DNA of 64,000 nucleotides from Platanthera guangdongensis (lineage: Eukaryota; Streptophyta; Magnoliopsida; Asparagales; Orchidaceae), in contig CM077152.1 in assembly GCA_039583875.1 (NCBI GenBank), forward strand, positions 20,373,538 to 20,437,537, written 5' to 3'. Shown in pieces: positions 33,809-44,788 of this stretch (position 1 is the first letter of the stretch; every line of letters begins with the position of its first letter). The notes below the pieces were generated by a model. The model made no database searches and had not been told where the DNA came from. It saw only the letters and a list, made by a program, of their open reading frames with translations. Both the position numbers and the translations under genes were made by a program.

Positions 33809-33930
33809 CGGAGGAAAGTATAAGTGGAACTCACTCTCCATTACCCCCAGCTAGGTTTATATAGAGTAAAACCTAGGGTTTATTCGCACAAAGCCCCCGA
33901 GCCCGTTATTCGTCAGAATATACACTTACA
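33787..33930 (-). repeat. Copia C 5' LTR (144 bp)
   Basis: Minus strand TGTAAGTGTATATTC to CCTCTCACA, with TATA box TATATAAA at 33856-33863. About 134 of 144 positions match the 3' LTR. Confidence 0.92.
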
Positions 33931-34303
33931 AAACACACACACAAATACACAATCAAAACACACACACACATACACAAAAAAAAATACGCACACAAATATA
34001 CACATACACAATTAACACAAACATACAAAATCAAAAACACACACGAACATACACACATCCATCCCTAGACACAGACACACACACACACACAATCCAAAAA
34101 CACACACACACACACAATCCAAAAGCACACACACAATCCAAAAACACACACACACAATCCAAAAACACACACACACACATACACAATCCAAACACACACA
34201 CACACACACACACACATACACAATCCAAAAACACACACACACACATACACAATCAAAAACACACACACACACACATACACAATCAATAACACACACACAC
34301 ATA

Positions 34304-34359
<56 letters not shown>

Positions 34360-34513
34360 AACACACACACACATACACAATCCAAAAAAAAACACACACA
34401 CACACACACATACACAATCCAAAAACACACACACACAATACACACACACACACACAATATACACACACATACACAATAAAAAAACGCACACAAACATATA
34501 CACACAAAAAACA

Positions 34514-34545
<32 letters not shown>

Positions 34546-34780
34546 TCCACACCTATCCATATACACATCCATCCATATACATGAATCCATATACACAGAC
34601 AAACACACACACATCCATCCATATACACACACAAACATACACAAAAACACACACACACAAAAAGCAAAAATCCATATACACACACATTCATACACAAATC
34701 CAGATACACAAACGCGCGCGCGCGCACGCACGCACGCGCGCGCACACACACACACATCCCTACAAAACAAAAAAAACACA
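33931..34780. repeat. CA-rich microsatellite, right part
   Basis: About 850 bp of imperfect CA repeats with interspersed AATCCAAAA units and a short CG/CA alternating block (34712-34745). The long Cys/Val-rich open frames on the minus strand are artefacts of the repeat. Confidence 0.93.
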
Positions 34781-36868
34781 TAAATCCAAAAACCAAAACT
34801 TCATGAGCCAAAGGCATGGGAGAAGGCCACAAGGGGAAAAATTACCGCCGATAGAAGAGGGACAAGGAAGAGAGAGCCAGAATCCAACCCACTGGAGTAC
34901 TCGTGTGACGAACCAAATATGGCGCACCGCATATTCTAATGTTTGATTTTGTTTTTCAATCCCCGATGATGATAACGTAAAGGCAGTACAATACTTTTTT
35001 TTTCTCTCTCAAGATGTTTCCTTTTTATTGTTTTTCGCATTCAATTGATTTTATTTGTGGGAGTGCCAATAACCATTTTCCATTTTACTTTATTTCATTT
35101 GATTGTTTTATGTGGGCTGGCTGCTTATTAGTGAGCTTATAGCCTTATATGGGCTAGCCGGGCTTGCTGCCTTTAATAATGCGCTGGCTGTTTTGCTGGA
35201 TATTGGATATGGAAAAGTGGATAAGGCTGGCTGAGGGGTGAGCTGGCTGTGCTGGCTGATGTTAGAGATGTTGCTGGCTGAAATTTGGTTTATTGACATT
35301 TGAGGTTTGACATTTGGCTTGCATGTGGACACTTGGCGGTTGGTTTAATGGATAGCATGACACCTAGCTGAATTAATAAAATTAGTTTGGCTTCTTCTTA
35401 CCTCTTCACCGCCCTACTCCTCTTTAAATACTGGGGGAAATTTGTCTCTCCTCATCCACCTGCTCTCCCTCTCCTCTATTACTTCCTTGCTGCCCGAACT
35501 ACTGTACTCTGCTTGCTGCCGCCCAGTTGCTATTCCTCTTGGCTGCTGCTCCCGAGCTTCCTCTTCTCTCCACTGCTGTGCGGTGCCTTCAACTGGACTA
35601 AGCTGAGCTACATTGGAGTTCTAGGAAGGAGTTTGCTACGCTCCGGCGATCCGTCAAGGATCGGTTGCGTAACATCCTTCTCTCTTTTTCTCCCGCTATA
35701 AGCATGCTTCTCCTCCTCTTCTAAGATTACTGTTGTACTTATTCCTCAATGTGGCTGATTTGTGCTGTTTTATGACTTAGTTACGCACAGATTTGGGGCT
35801 GTTTTCGATAACTGTTTAATGACTATTTTATGGTCAATTAATACTACTTTTGAGCTACTTTTCGCTGCTGATTATGCTGATTAGTTGCTGGACAGCCGGT
35901 AAAAGAGGACGGGAAGTCTATTTGGGGGGCTGGTTTGGCCCATGCAAGTTATATGGTGGCTGTCCAACACTAATGGAGGGCTGATTTTGTGATTTAAATG
36001 TTTTTCCTTTTATTTTCCCGATTTCTCGCTTTCGATTTTTCAAATTATACTTCCGTATTATCCTTCTGTATTATCCTATGAGTAAAACGAGACACAATCC
36101 GAATTATATGCATTCTTTCAGTGGTTTCCACGACTCGGACAAAAGAGGATGGCGTCTCGCGATAATCAGAGTCATAATACAGAAAAGGATACGGGTAAAG
36201 GTAAAGCGTTGGTGAATATCTTATTTCTTGAATTATGTTTATTCAAGTATTTTCATACTATTTGGTTATTTTCAAGGACACTGCCTGTGCATATGAGTTT
36301 AAACACTCAATGAAATAATCGCTAAATCAAATACTGTGGGCGAGGGGAAAAACATATAGCGATACAAATCTATTCTGAGGGGAATATTTTCAACTCCTAT
36401 ATATTATTTTGTTTTTCATTCAATAAAGATAATAAAACATAAAATCCGGCATAAGGAAATACGAAAGTTTTGAATCCTATGATGTAGAGGCATCTACTGA
36501 TGGATTCACTAGTAGGGGTGAGCCTACAATTTCGCCCTTCGGGGGTGTGGCCAATTCAAGTTGCATACCTAAGTATTTCCTATTTTATGAAATTAAAAGG
36601 GTGGGATTTCAGGAAGAGATTTCAGGAAGAAACCATATATCTATATTTATTGTATTGTAAGCATATTGCTATACCCCCTTTCTCTGCATGTAGAACTGTT
36701 TCACGAAATAATTGTCTCACATAGTCATATTTTTATGACTAAGCCAGTTGATTTACATGTTTTAGGCAACAGGAGCAAGTCCCAGCGCACCACAGAGGAT
36801 TCCGCCGGAAGAGCTAGCGAAGGTATGGTTGAAGATCTTTATCGGTATCGGGGAATGTCAGGAGAATC
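34781..36868. other. Unclassified; possible LTR upstream of 36869
   Basis: A GGCTGGCTG-rich stretch (about 35110-35290) precedes a TATA-like CTTTAAATACT (about 35419-35430) and a pyrimidine-rich leader (35440-35560). Since an LTR-end-like repeat with a PBS lies at 36869-37086, part of this could be the body of that LTR, possibly starting near 35111. No coding region is recognised. Confidence 0.35.
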
Positions 36869-37500
36869 ATCGAATCACAAATCCAAACTGCGAGTGCGAT
36901 TATTGTAGATATTACTATTCTTAGATTTGTTATCATGTGATGTGTAAATAAATAACTGAAAGAAATAAACTGGTGTGTTCTTTTCTGTGCTGTGTACTAT
37001 TGTGACTCGATATTTGAAAACTTCTGAGCTCTCCTCATATCATTTGGAGGAAACTTGCAAAAGGGTTTCCACAATTGGTATCAAAGACAGGTTTGTTTTC
37101 AAAACATTGTGTCATGAGGAGTACACGGATCAGATGTAATCTAACAGCAAGTAATTCCTTTATAGGAACCTATTCGGGTCTATTCCAGTCGACGTCATCA
37201 GGAGGATCGCGAGGAACGAGAAATTCAACAAGGAACCAAATCGGAGGAAAGTAACAATGGACATCAACCCAGGAATCCTTCCGAACTGGTCTATTATCGA
37301 ATCACAAATCCAAACTGCGAGTGCGATTATTGTATATATTACTATTCTTAGATTTGTTGTCATGTGATGTGTAAATAAATAACTGAAAGAAATAAACTGG
37401 TGTGTTCTTTTCTGTGCTGTGTACTATTGTGACTCGATATTTGAAAACTTCTGAGCTCTCCTCATATCATTTGGAGGAAACTTGCAAAAGGGTTTCCACA
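36869..37500 (+). mobile_element. LTR-end / PBS / LTR-end remnant
   Basis: A 205-bp sequence (36869-37073) is repeated directly at 37296-37500 with about two mismatches. Both end GGGTTTCCACA. The first is followed by a PBS-like TGGTATCAAAG (37076-37086), then about 210 bp of internal sequence. This is what remains when most of an LTR element is deleted, or it could be a TRIM-like unit whose second LTR lost its 5' part. Confidence 0.6.
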
Positions 37501-38224
37501 ACTCGTTCAAGCTGGATTTCGTAGCAGTTCGCGCGAAGCCGGGCCGACGGAAGCTAGGGCTGGAGAAGACGACCGATGCTAGGGCTCCTTTTCCTCGATC
37601 TTTACTGTCGCCGACGCTAGGGCTGGAGAAGACGCCCGATCTTTGCTGCCGCCGATGGGGAAGATCAGTGCGAGAAGGAGAGAAGGCCGGCGGTGTCGCG
37701 GATGTCGAGGAAGCGCTGTCGCCGATGTCGCCTGTGTTCGGCGGTGTCGCCGGTGTCGCCGATGGAGAAGGAGAGGAATTGTTTTCGCCGATGTCGTCTG
37801 TGTTCGGGAGAAGGAGAGGAAAGATCGGCGGGATCGGGGAGAAGGATGGGTCGCGGGATCGGGGAGAAGAACCGCAGCGTTGAAAAAATATCAACCGCGA
37901 ATTTTTAGAGCGCTGAACGCAGGGGGGGAGGGGCTTCCGGAAAAGAGCTCTGGGAGCGGCTCTTCGAACCGCGATTTCATTAAAAAGCTGTCCCAAACAG
38001 ACCCAATAACAGCTCTGACGACTGGAAAAGAGCTTCTCCAGCCGCCAGAACTGTCCCAAACAGACCCTACATCTTATTTTGAGATGTGCATGGGTGAACT
38101 AAGATGTGCACGCTTTAGGTGAGATGTGCCCGCACGTGCACTTTACTCCCCCAGTTCCCAGCCAAAGCTGGAGAGAACGAAGCAAATCAGGAGATTATTA
38201 GCAGAAGCCGTTGATGCAACCGAA

Positions 38225-39348
38225 ATGGGCAGAGAAAGACGTCACTTCTTACACCTCCTCCAATACTCTCTCGTCTTCTTCCTCACTTCCGGCGGGGCCG
38301 ATGGCTCCGGACCATCCCACGGCTACAACTGCTCCTCCGACCGCAGCCTCTACCCCTGCCAATCCTATGCCTTCTATCTCGCCGGCGCCAACCCCTCCCT
38401 CCTCGACCTCGCTTCCATCGGAGACCTCTTTGGCGTCAGCCGCCTCATGATCGCCCGCGCCACCAACCTCTCCTCCGCCGCAGCCGCCCTCTTCCCCGGC
38501 CAACAACTCCTCATTCCACTCTCCTGCTCCTGCATCTCCAATCGCTCCTACTCGCCGGTGGACTACCAGATTCTCGCCGGAGATACCTTCTACGCAGTCT
38601 CCACCATCAGGTTCGGCAATCTCACTAACTTCCATGCCGTGGAGGACGTCAATCCCTCTCTGATCCCCATCAATCTCACCATCGGAGTCATGGCCACATT
38701 TCCCCTCTTTTGCCAGTGTCCCAAGAACCGATCGCAAACCCTCATCACCTACCCTGTCCAACCATCAGATTCCTACGCATCAGTCGCCTCCAGATTTGGA
38801 TCCGATCTCCAAACCCTAATCGATCTCAACGGCCACGAGGGATCGGATTTCAAACCGTACTCCACGATTTCTGGTCCCGATCTCTCATATGCCCCTCCCT
38901 CCATGCCCGTGAGCCCATCCGACCTCCCCCGCCGCCGCCTTTGTCAGGACATGAACACGGCGAAAGGCGGTGGTGGGTTTGGCGATAGCTTTGGGAGTAT
39001 TGGGATGCTTTGGGTGCTGCTGCTTCTGCAAATCAACCGGTTGACGCAGCGCTGGTGTTGGTTAGAAAAATCGACGAGGAACAGAGAATAAATTCCAAAG
39101 GGCAGAAATGGGGGAAGAAGATGATAGGAGAGGCGTCGAAGGAACAGAAAGTGACGATGGATGTTTCAGAGTGGCTGGACAAGTATAAGCTGTTTCAGAT
39201 CGATGAGCTCCGGGAGGCCACGGCGGATTTCGACCGGAGCTGCTTGATTCGGGGATCGGTTTACAGAGGAAAGATCAACGGAGAGATGTATGCTGTCAAG
39301 CAGATGAAGTGGAACGCCATTGCTGAGCTCAAGATCTTGCAGAAGGTT
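38225..39348 (+). pseudogene. LysM receptor-like kinase, exon 1, copy 1 (disrupted)
   Basis: Same protein as copy 2: signal peptide (MGRERRHFLHLLQYSLVFF), LysM ectodomain with CSC and CQC motifs, membrane segment, and the start of the kinase. It begins at the ATG at 38225; an upstream in-frame extension lacks signal-peptide character. Against copy 2 it has about six single-base indels in 38865-39065 (for example an extra T near 38870), mostly in homopolymers, around the proline-rich stalk and membrane segment. After 39065 the copy 2 frame resumes (VRKIDEEQRINSKG, later VYRGKINGEMYAVKQMKW). The exon ends at CAGAAG before GTTAGT (39349). Pseudogene, unless the indels are sequence errors. Confidence 0.78.
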
Positions 39349-39588
39349 AGTCGCTTTTCAATTTTCCTTTTGATTTTCTTAGAAAGATTTGAGCACCAAA
39401 GAATGAATCAATATCGTTAGGGGGATCGGAGAGCACAAACGAACACATGATATTTTTAGCGCCTCTTTCTTAAAATATATTATTGTTATATTTGTTCTTT
39501 TTTCTTGCTTATTCTTTGCCATTGCAGTTTATTAAAAATTTGCAAAAAAATGTTGATACAAATAAACTGTAGGTTTAAGAGGCATTCA

Positions 39589-39686
39589 GGCTCTGTTTGG
39601 GGGACTTATTTTCACTTACAACCGCATGAATGAGATCTTAATTTGTAACTGCTTGACTGGTGAAAATAAATCCTCCAAACGGAGCC
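39589..39686. mobile_element. 98-bp MITE (copy 1)
   Basis: GGCTCTGTTTGGGGGACTTA at the left is inverted at the right as TAAATCCTCCAAACGGAGCC. Flanks are TCA and TTA. It is present in both duplicated segments (second at 42126-42232), so it was in place before the duplication. Confidence 0.75.
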
Positions 39687-40324
39687 TTAATCAAACACCC
39701 AAGTAGGTTTAAGACGCCCGATCTTTGCTGCCGCCGATGGGGAAGATCAGCGGGAGAAGGAGAGAAGGAGGGCGGTGTCGCGGATGTCGAGGAAGCGCTG
39801 TCGCCGATGTCGCCGATGTCGCCTGTGTTCGGCGGTGTCGCCGATGTCGCCGGTGTCGCCGATGGAGAAGGAGAGGAATTGTTGTCGTCGATGTCGCCTG
39901 TGTTCGGGAGAAGGAGAGGAAAGATTGGCGGGATCGGGGAGAAGGATGGGTCGCGGGATCGGGGAGAAGAACCGCAGCGTTGAAAAAATATCAACCGCGA
40001 ATTTTTAGAGCGCTGAACGCAGGGGGGGAGGGGCTTCCAGAAAAGAGCTCTGGGAGCGGCTCTTCAAACCGCGATTTCATTAAAGAGCTGTCCCAAACAG
40101 ACCCAATAACAGCTCTGACGGCTGGAAAAGAGCTTCTCCAGCCGCTAGAGCTGTCCCAAACAGACCCTACATCTTATTTTGAGATGTGCATGCGTGAACT
40201 AAGATGTGCACGCTTTAGGTGAGATGTGCCCGCACGTGCACTTTACTCCCCCAGTTCCCAGCCAAAGCTGGAGAGAACGAAGCAAATCAGGAGATTATTA
40301 GCAGAAGCGGTTGATGCAAACGAA

Positions 40325-41458
40325 ATGGGAAGAGAAAGACGCCACTTCTTACACCTCCTGGTCCTCCTCCAATACTCTCTCGTCTTCTTCCTCACTTCCG
40401 GCGGGGCCGATGGCTCCGGACCATCCCACGGCTACAACTGCTCCTCCGACCGCAGCCTCTACCCCTGCCAATCCTATGCCTTCTATCTCGCCGGCGCCAA
40501 CCCCTCCCTCCTCGACCTCGCTTCCATCGGAGACCTCTTTGGCGTCAGCCGCCTCATGATCGCACGCGCCACCAACCTCTCCTCCGCCGCAGCCGCCCTC
40601 TTGCCCGGCCAACAACTCCTCATTCCACTCTCCTGCTCCTGCATCTCCAATCGCTCCTACTCGCCGGTGGACTACCAGATTCTCGCCGGAGATACCTTCT
40701 ACGCAGTCTCCACCATCAGGTTCGGCAATCTCACCAACTTCCATGCCGTGGAGGACGTCAATCCCTCCCTGAACCCCATCAATCTCACCATCGGAGTCAT
40801 GGCCACATTTCCCCTCTTTTGTCAGTGTCCCAAGAACCGATCGCAAACCCTCATCACCTACCCTGTCCAACCATCAGATTCCTACGCATCAGTCGCCTCC
40901 AGATTTGGATCCGATCTCCAAACCCTAATCGATCTCAACGGTCACGAGGGATCGGATTTCAAACCGTACTCCACGATTCTGGTCCCGATCTCTCATATGC
41001 CCCCTCCCTCCATGCCGGTGAGCCCATCCGACCTCCCCCCGCCGCCGCCTTTGTCCGGACATGAACACGGCGAAAGGGCGGTGGTGGGTTTGGCGATAGC
41101 TTTGGGAGTATTGGGATTGCTTTGGGTGCTGCTGCTTCTGCAAATCAACCGGTTGACGCAGCGCTGGTGCTGGGTTAGAAAAATCGACGAGGAACAGAGA
41201 ATAAATTCCAAAGGGCAGAAATGGGGGAAGAAGATGATAGGAGAGGCGTCGAAGGAACAGAAAGTGACGATGGATGTTTCAGAGTGGCTGGACAAGTATA
41301 AGCTGTTTCAGATCGATGAGCTCCGGGAGGCCACGGCGGATTTCGACCGGAGCTGCTTGATTCGGGGATCGGTTTACAGAGGAAAGATCAACGGAGAGAT
41401 GTATGCTGTCAAGCAGATGAAGTGGAACGCCATTGCTGAGCTCAAGATCTTGCAGAAG
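40325..41458 (+). CDS. LysM receptor-like kinase (LYK4/LYK5-type), first exon, copy 2
   Basis: Cell-surface receptor of the type that senses chitin or related N-acetylglucosamine oligomers. Start ATG 40325. Hydrophobic signal peptide (residues 1-28); Cys-rich LysM ectodomain with CSC near residue 102 and CQC near 165; proline-rich stalk (PPPPPLSGH); membrane helix AVVGLAIALGVLGLLWVLLL (about 251-270); juxtamembrane and kinase start, with YKLFQIDELREAT near 324 and the VAIK-type lysine in AVKQMK near 362. The glycine loop is reduced to RGSVYRG, as in LYK4/5-type likely pseudokinases. Reading stops in frame at 41533, but GTTAGT after CAGAAG (41459) is a plausible splice donor. No later kinase exon was found in the window, so the gene is truncated or has a very long intron. 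Confidence 0.8.
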
Positions 41459-41572
41459 GTTAGTTGCTTTTCAATTTTCCTTTTGATTTTCTTAGAAAGA
41501 TTTGAGCACCAAAGAATGAATCAATATCGTTAGGGGGATCGGAGAGCACAAACGAACACATGATATTTTTAG

Positions 41573-41987
41573 GTGATTGTTAACCGCAACCCGTAATTGG
41601 CTAGTCGCACGCCAAAATTTCCAAATTTTCGCGTCTTTTCAAAATACGCTTTGTACATGCAATTTAAGGAAAAGTGTTCAACACCGAAATTTGTAGATAT
41701 CGATGAGATCTACAACTTTCGTGTTGAACATTTTTCCTGAAATTGCATGTACAAGGCGTATTTCGAAAAGGCGCAAAACCTGGGCATATTTCCAAAGTAC
41801 GCCTTGTACATGCATTTTGAGGAAAAGTGATCAACACGAAAGTTGTAGATCTCGTCGTTATCTACAACTTTCGTGTTGAACACTTTTCCTGATATTGCAT
41901 GTACAAGGCGTATTTCGAAAAAGCGCAAAAAATTAGAAGATTTTGGGGTGCGACAAGTAAAATAACGGGTTGCGGTTAACAATCACC
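41573..41987. mobile_element. MULE-like MITE with 9-bp duplication and known empty site
   Basis: The 415-bp element has terminal inverted repeats starting GTGATTGTTAACCGCAACCC, with about 47 bp of overall pairing. It is flanked by TATTTTTAG (41564-41572 and 41988-41996). The other duplicated segment has the unfilled site with one TATTTTTAG (39451-39459). Nine-bp duplications are typical of Mutator-like elements. The inside holds two hairpins built on AAGTTGTAGATCTCG cores. Confidence 0.93.
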
Positions 41988-42125
41988 TATTTTTAGCGCC
42001 TCTTTCTTAAAATATATTATTGTTATATTTGTTCTTTTTTCTTGCTTATTCTTTGCCATTGCAGTTTATTAAAAATTTGCAAAAAATTGTTGATACAAAT
42101 AAACTGTAGGTTTAAGAGGCATTCA

Positions 42126-42232
42126 GGCTTTGTTTGGGGGACTTATTTACACTTACAACCGCATGAATCAAATCTTAATTCGTAACTGCTTGACAGGTGA
42201 AAATAAATACCGGTGAAAATAAATACGGAGCC
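42126..42232. mobile_element. 98-bp MITE family (copy 2)
   Basis: Same element as 39589-39686, with small differences including a repeated GGTGAAAATAAATAC near the right end. Confidence 0.75.
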
Positions 42233-42252
42233 TTAATCGAACACCCAAGTAG

Positions 42253-44286
42253 GGAATATAAACAGTGAATCCATGGGCAGAATATGATGATCTCAAGGCA
42301 CAAAAATTAGATTTCATTCAGAATGTTTTGGGCAGATTTTGTTCTTCGTTGTAGGATCGTAATCCGGATCATAGAATCTTACAATCCTACGATTCCGATT
42401 TTGTAAAGCGATCCTCAATCCAGTCCTACCATCCGATCCGATCCAAACTCGAAACGATTTCATCTAAAATCTCGATCCTGACAATCTTGAATAAATTGAG
42501 GGGAAAATCTATACACAGGGTCAAAGTAGTGTAATGGAATTAATTATTTAGATTTTAGGCAATATATTACAGATTCAAATCTGTACAACAGATTTATATA
42601 CAGATTCAAATCCTAGTGGAAGGCTTAGAACCCAAGCTTGCCACTAGAGGAGCACCGTCGATCTGGTAGCTCGCTGTCGATGCAAGGACTTGCGATCGTT
42701 GACACGGGTAGTTTGTTAGAGCGAGACAGGTGGAGAATTGAAGGATGATTTTGTAGGCTCGCTGTCGTCAAGAGATGGGACGATCGTGGTGGCTCCCTGT
42801 TGACGGGAGGTTGTACGATCAGTTGGCTCGATGTCGACGGCGGGATGTGCATGCATGAGATTGGTTTGCCCCAATCCGGCTTTAGATTTATTTTTAGTTA
42901 AATTTTTAGAATTATTAGTTAATAAAATGCTCTGTATCCAAAATGACTTTGCACATTACAATCACCTAAATTTTCTTCTTTAAAAGTTAATCCCCATGCT
43001 ATGTCGGGTGAACATGAGATGTTGCATCGTAAGTGTTGTGTGTTTGGACAATTAGTCCCACTCAAGTCAAGGATGGCAATGGATCCAACAATGACCACAA
43101 AGATGAGATGCCGCTTTCCAACGATCAAATCCGCACCACATAATTCCCTCCAAACTCCGCCAGCCCAAACTCTCAAGTTTTGGTGTCGTTTTACGGTATT
43201 GCGAGATTTTAGAACTGTTATATTCCTCGAATCCTAACTCAAAAATGGCTCTGGTGCTGATCACGACCTGCGGTCAGGGAAAAATTTTTGGGTAGTTATT
43301 AGAGTTATTTTCGGTATTTTATCTATACTATATGCAAAGAAATACTAGTGTCATACCGCCATACCTTGTAACGCAACGTCCCCTCAAAAAATCCTAGCCG
43401 TCTGCTCTTCCACAAATCCCGCTGCTTTATGCACCAGTAAAAAAAAGACTCACGAAATTTAAGCCACCGCCGCCAGTGAAGCCGGCGTTGGCCTGCCCGG
43501 CCCCCACCGGCGGGTTTACCAGACCCAGGCGAACCGGCCGACCCGCCGGGGGTTGTCCGGCGTCGACCGGGCAGGGACACCGCTGGCGGTGACCCTGCCC
43601 GTGAGACTGTTACTAGTCGGGCCTGGCGGCAGGGCCCTTCCCCGCTCCAGGATTGGGCGGCAGGGCTCTTCCCCGCTCCCGAACGGGCTTTTCCCTCTTC
43701 CCATAACAGGGCCGCTGCCCATACACCCCAACCCCTCTCGACAACCAGTATAATTGCCACGGGTTGTTGAAGCTGACGCTCGACACCCAGACCTCTTTGA
43801 TAAGAGGACTTAAACATGTTTTGTTACGGGCCGGGCCTGGCGGCCGGGTCGGGTGGCAGTCTTTGGAGCAAAAACATTTCAAGTGGAGTGAGTGCTGAAC
43901 AAGAGAATGAATGGAAAATCAAGTTTTCATCGGAAAATCTCAGAACTATATATTCTTTTTTTTTTCTCTCTTTTCAAAGGAATGTTTGAGGGACTTTTTA
44001 TCGTCTTTTTGGGGGCGCACTGGTAATTGCGCACTTTTAGATACTGAATGGGTGAATATGAATGCGTGATTTCGATCACTTGTATCACAAATTTTCAGGA
44101 TATAACCACACGCCCCCAGGCGGGCCGGACAACTAGGGTGACCCGAGTAGGCTCGCCGGCGATACATCTGCGATGATCGCGCGCACGCAAGGGCGTGCAC
44201 CGTGCGGTCCCGGGTGGGGGTGTGCACTACGCATACCCGCGCGGCGTGCGCACCGCATGCGGGTGTGCACCCCACACACGTGGAAC
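42253..44286. other. Intergenic DNA; nothing firm
   Basis: It contains CGATCC-rich sequence (42350-42480), a CTCGCTGTCG-rich stretch (42650-42850), a section (about 42930-43310) that resembles plant gypsy LTR interiors, and GC-rich DNA (43480-43740). No kinase exon continuing the LysM gene was found. From about 44150 alternating CG/CA/TG sequence leads to the hAT target site. Confidence 0.5.
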
Positions 44287-44788
44287 TAGGGGTGGGCATA
44301 AGGTCTAACAGACCCAGGCCGGGCCCGGGCCTACCAGGCCCGGGCTTTTTCAAAAAAACCTAGGCCCGGGCCTGGTTTTTGCCAGGCCCGGGCCGGGCTC
44401 AGGCCTCCTCCTCAGGAGGAGGCCTGTCTAGGCCCTGTAGGCCGGGCCAGGCCCAGGCCGGGCCTGGGTCTGGCCCGGCTAAATAAATATATAATTATTT
44501 TAATTAAATATTTATTTCTAAAATAAAATTACCATTATTAATTTAGGCCAAAATTTAAAGAAACAATTGCATTATTATTTAAAAAAACAATTACAAATTT
44601 ACAATAGCCTCAAAAAATTTTATAATAAAATTTAAAAAATTCAAATCTAAAAAATTCAAATCTAAAAATTCAAATTTTACAATAACCTAAAAAAATTCAA
44701 ATCTAAAAAAAAAGTGCACTCTCAATCACTCGAAACTCGAAGGTGTCGTTCTGGTTTGATCTTCACCGGCCAAATTTAGGCCGCTAAG

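Larger units (their letters stand above)
28253..33930 (-). mobile_element. Copia C: complete short-LTR copia
   Basis: The element is 5,678 bp, with 144-bp LTRs at both ends and a 5-bp target duplication AAACA (28248-28252 and 33931-33935) inside a CA microsatellite. On the minus strand the order is LTR, a leader with palindromic repeats, gag with zinc knuckle and protease, integrase, RT, RNase H, a 3' non-coding region with an acidic mini-exon, a polypurine tract and an LTR. Integrase before RT is the copia order. Stops and frameshifts in pol make it non-functional. I count about 10 mismatches between the 144-bp LTRs, so the insertion is not recent. Confidence 0.92.
37629..39707 (+). repeat. 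Tandem segmental duplication, copy 1
   Basis: From AAGACGCCCGATC at 37629 to AAGTAGG at 39707. It includes upstream DNA with GATGTCGCCG trinucleotide-type repeats, the first LysM kinase exon and a 98-bp MITE. It matches copy 2 throughout. Confidence 0.88.
39711..42252 (+). repeat. Tandem segmental duplication, copy 2
   Basis: From AAGACGCCCGATC at 39711 to AAGTAGG at 42252. The junction with copy 1 is AAGTAGG-TTT-AAGACG. It is longer than copy 1 because of a 415-bp MULE-like insertion (41573-41987) plus its target duplication. Confidence 0.88.

Noticed and set aside
34012..34832. Long Cys/Val-rich open frames (about 255 codons) on the minus strand
   Set aside because: They are translations of the CA microsatellite in several phases, not genes.
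37424..38059. Minus-strand Ser/Pro-rich open frame upstream of LysM copy 1
   Set aside because: Spans the LTR remnant, trinucleotide-like repeats and MITE-like sequence, so it is not a coherent gene.
38249..38761. Minus-strand Gly/Glu-rich open frame opposite the LysM gene (also 40349-40870)
   Set aside because: Shadow created by the GC3-rich coding strand; no independent signals.
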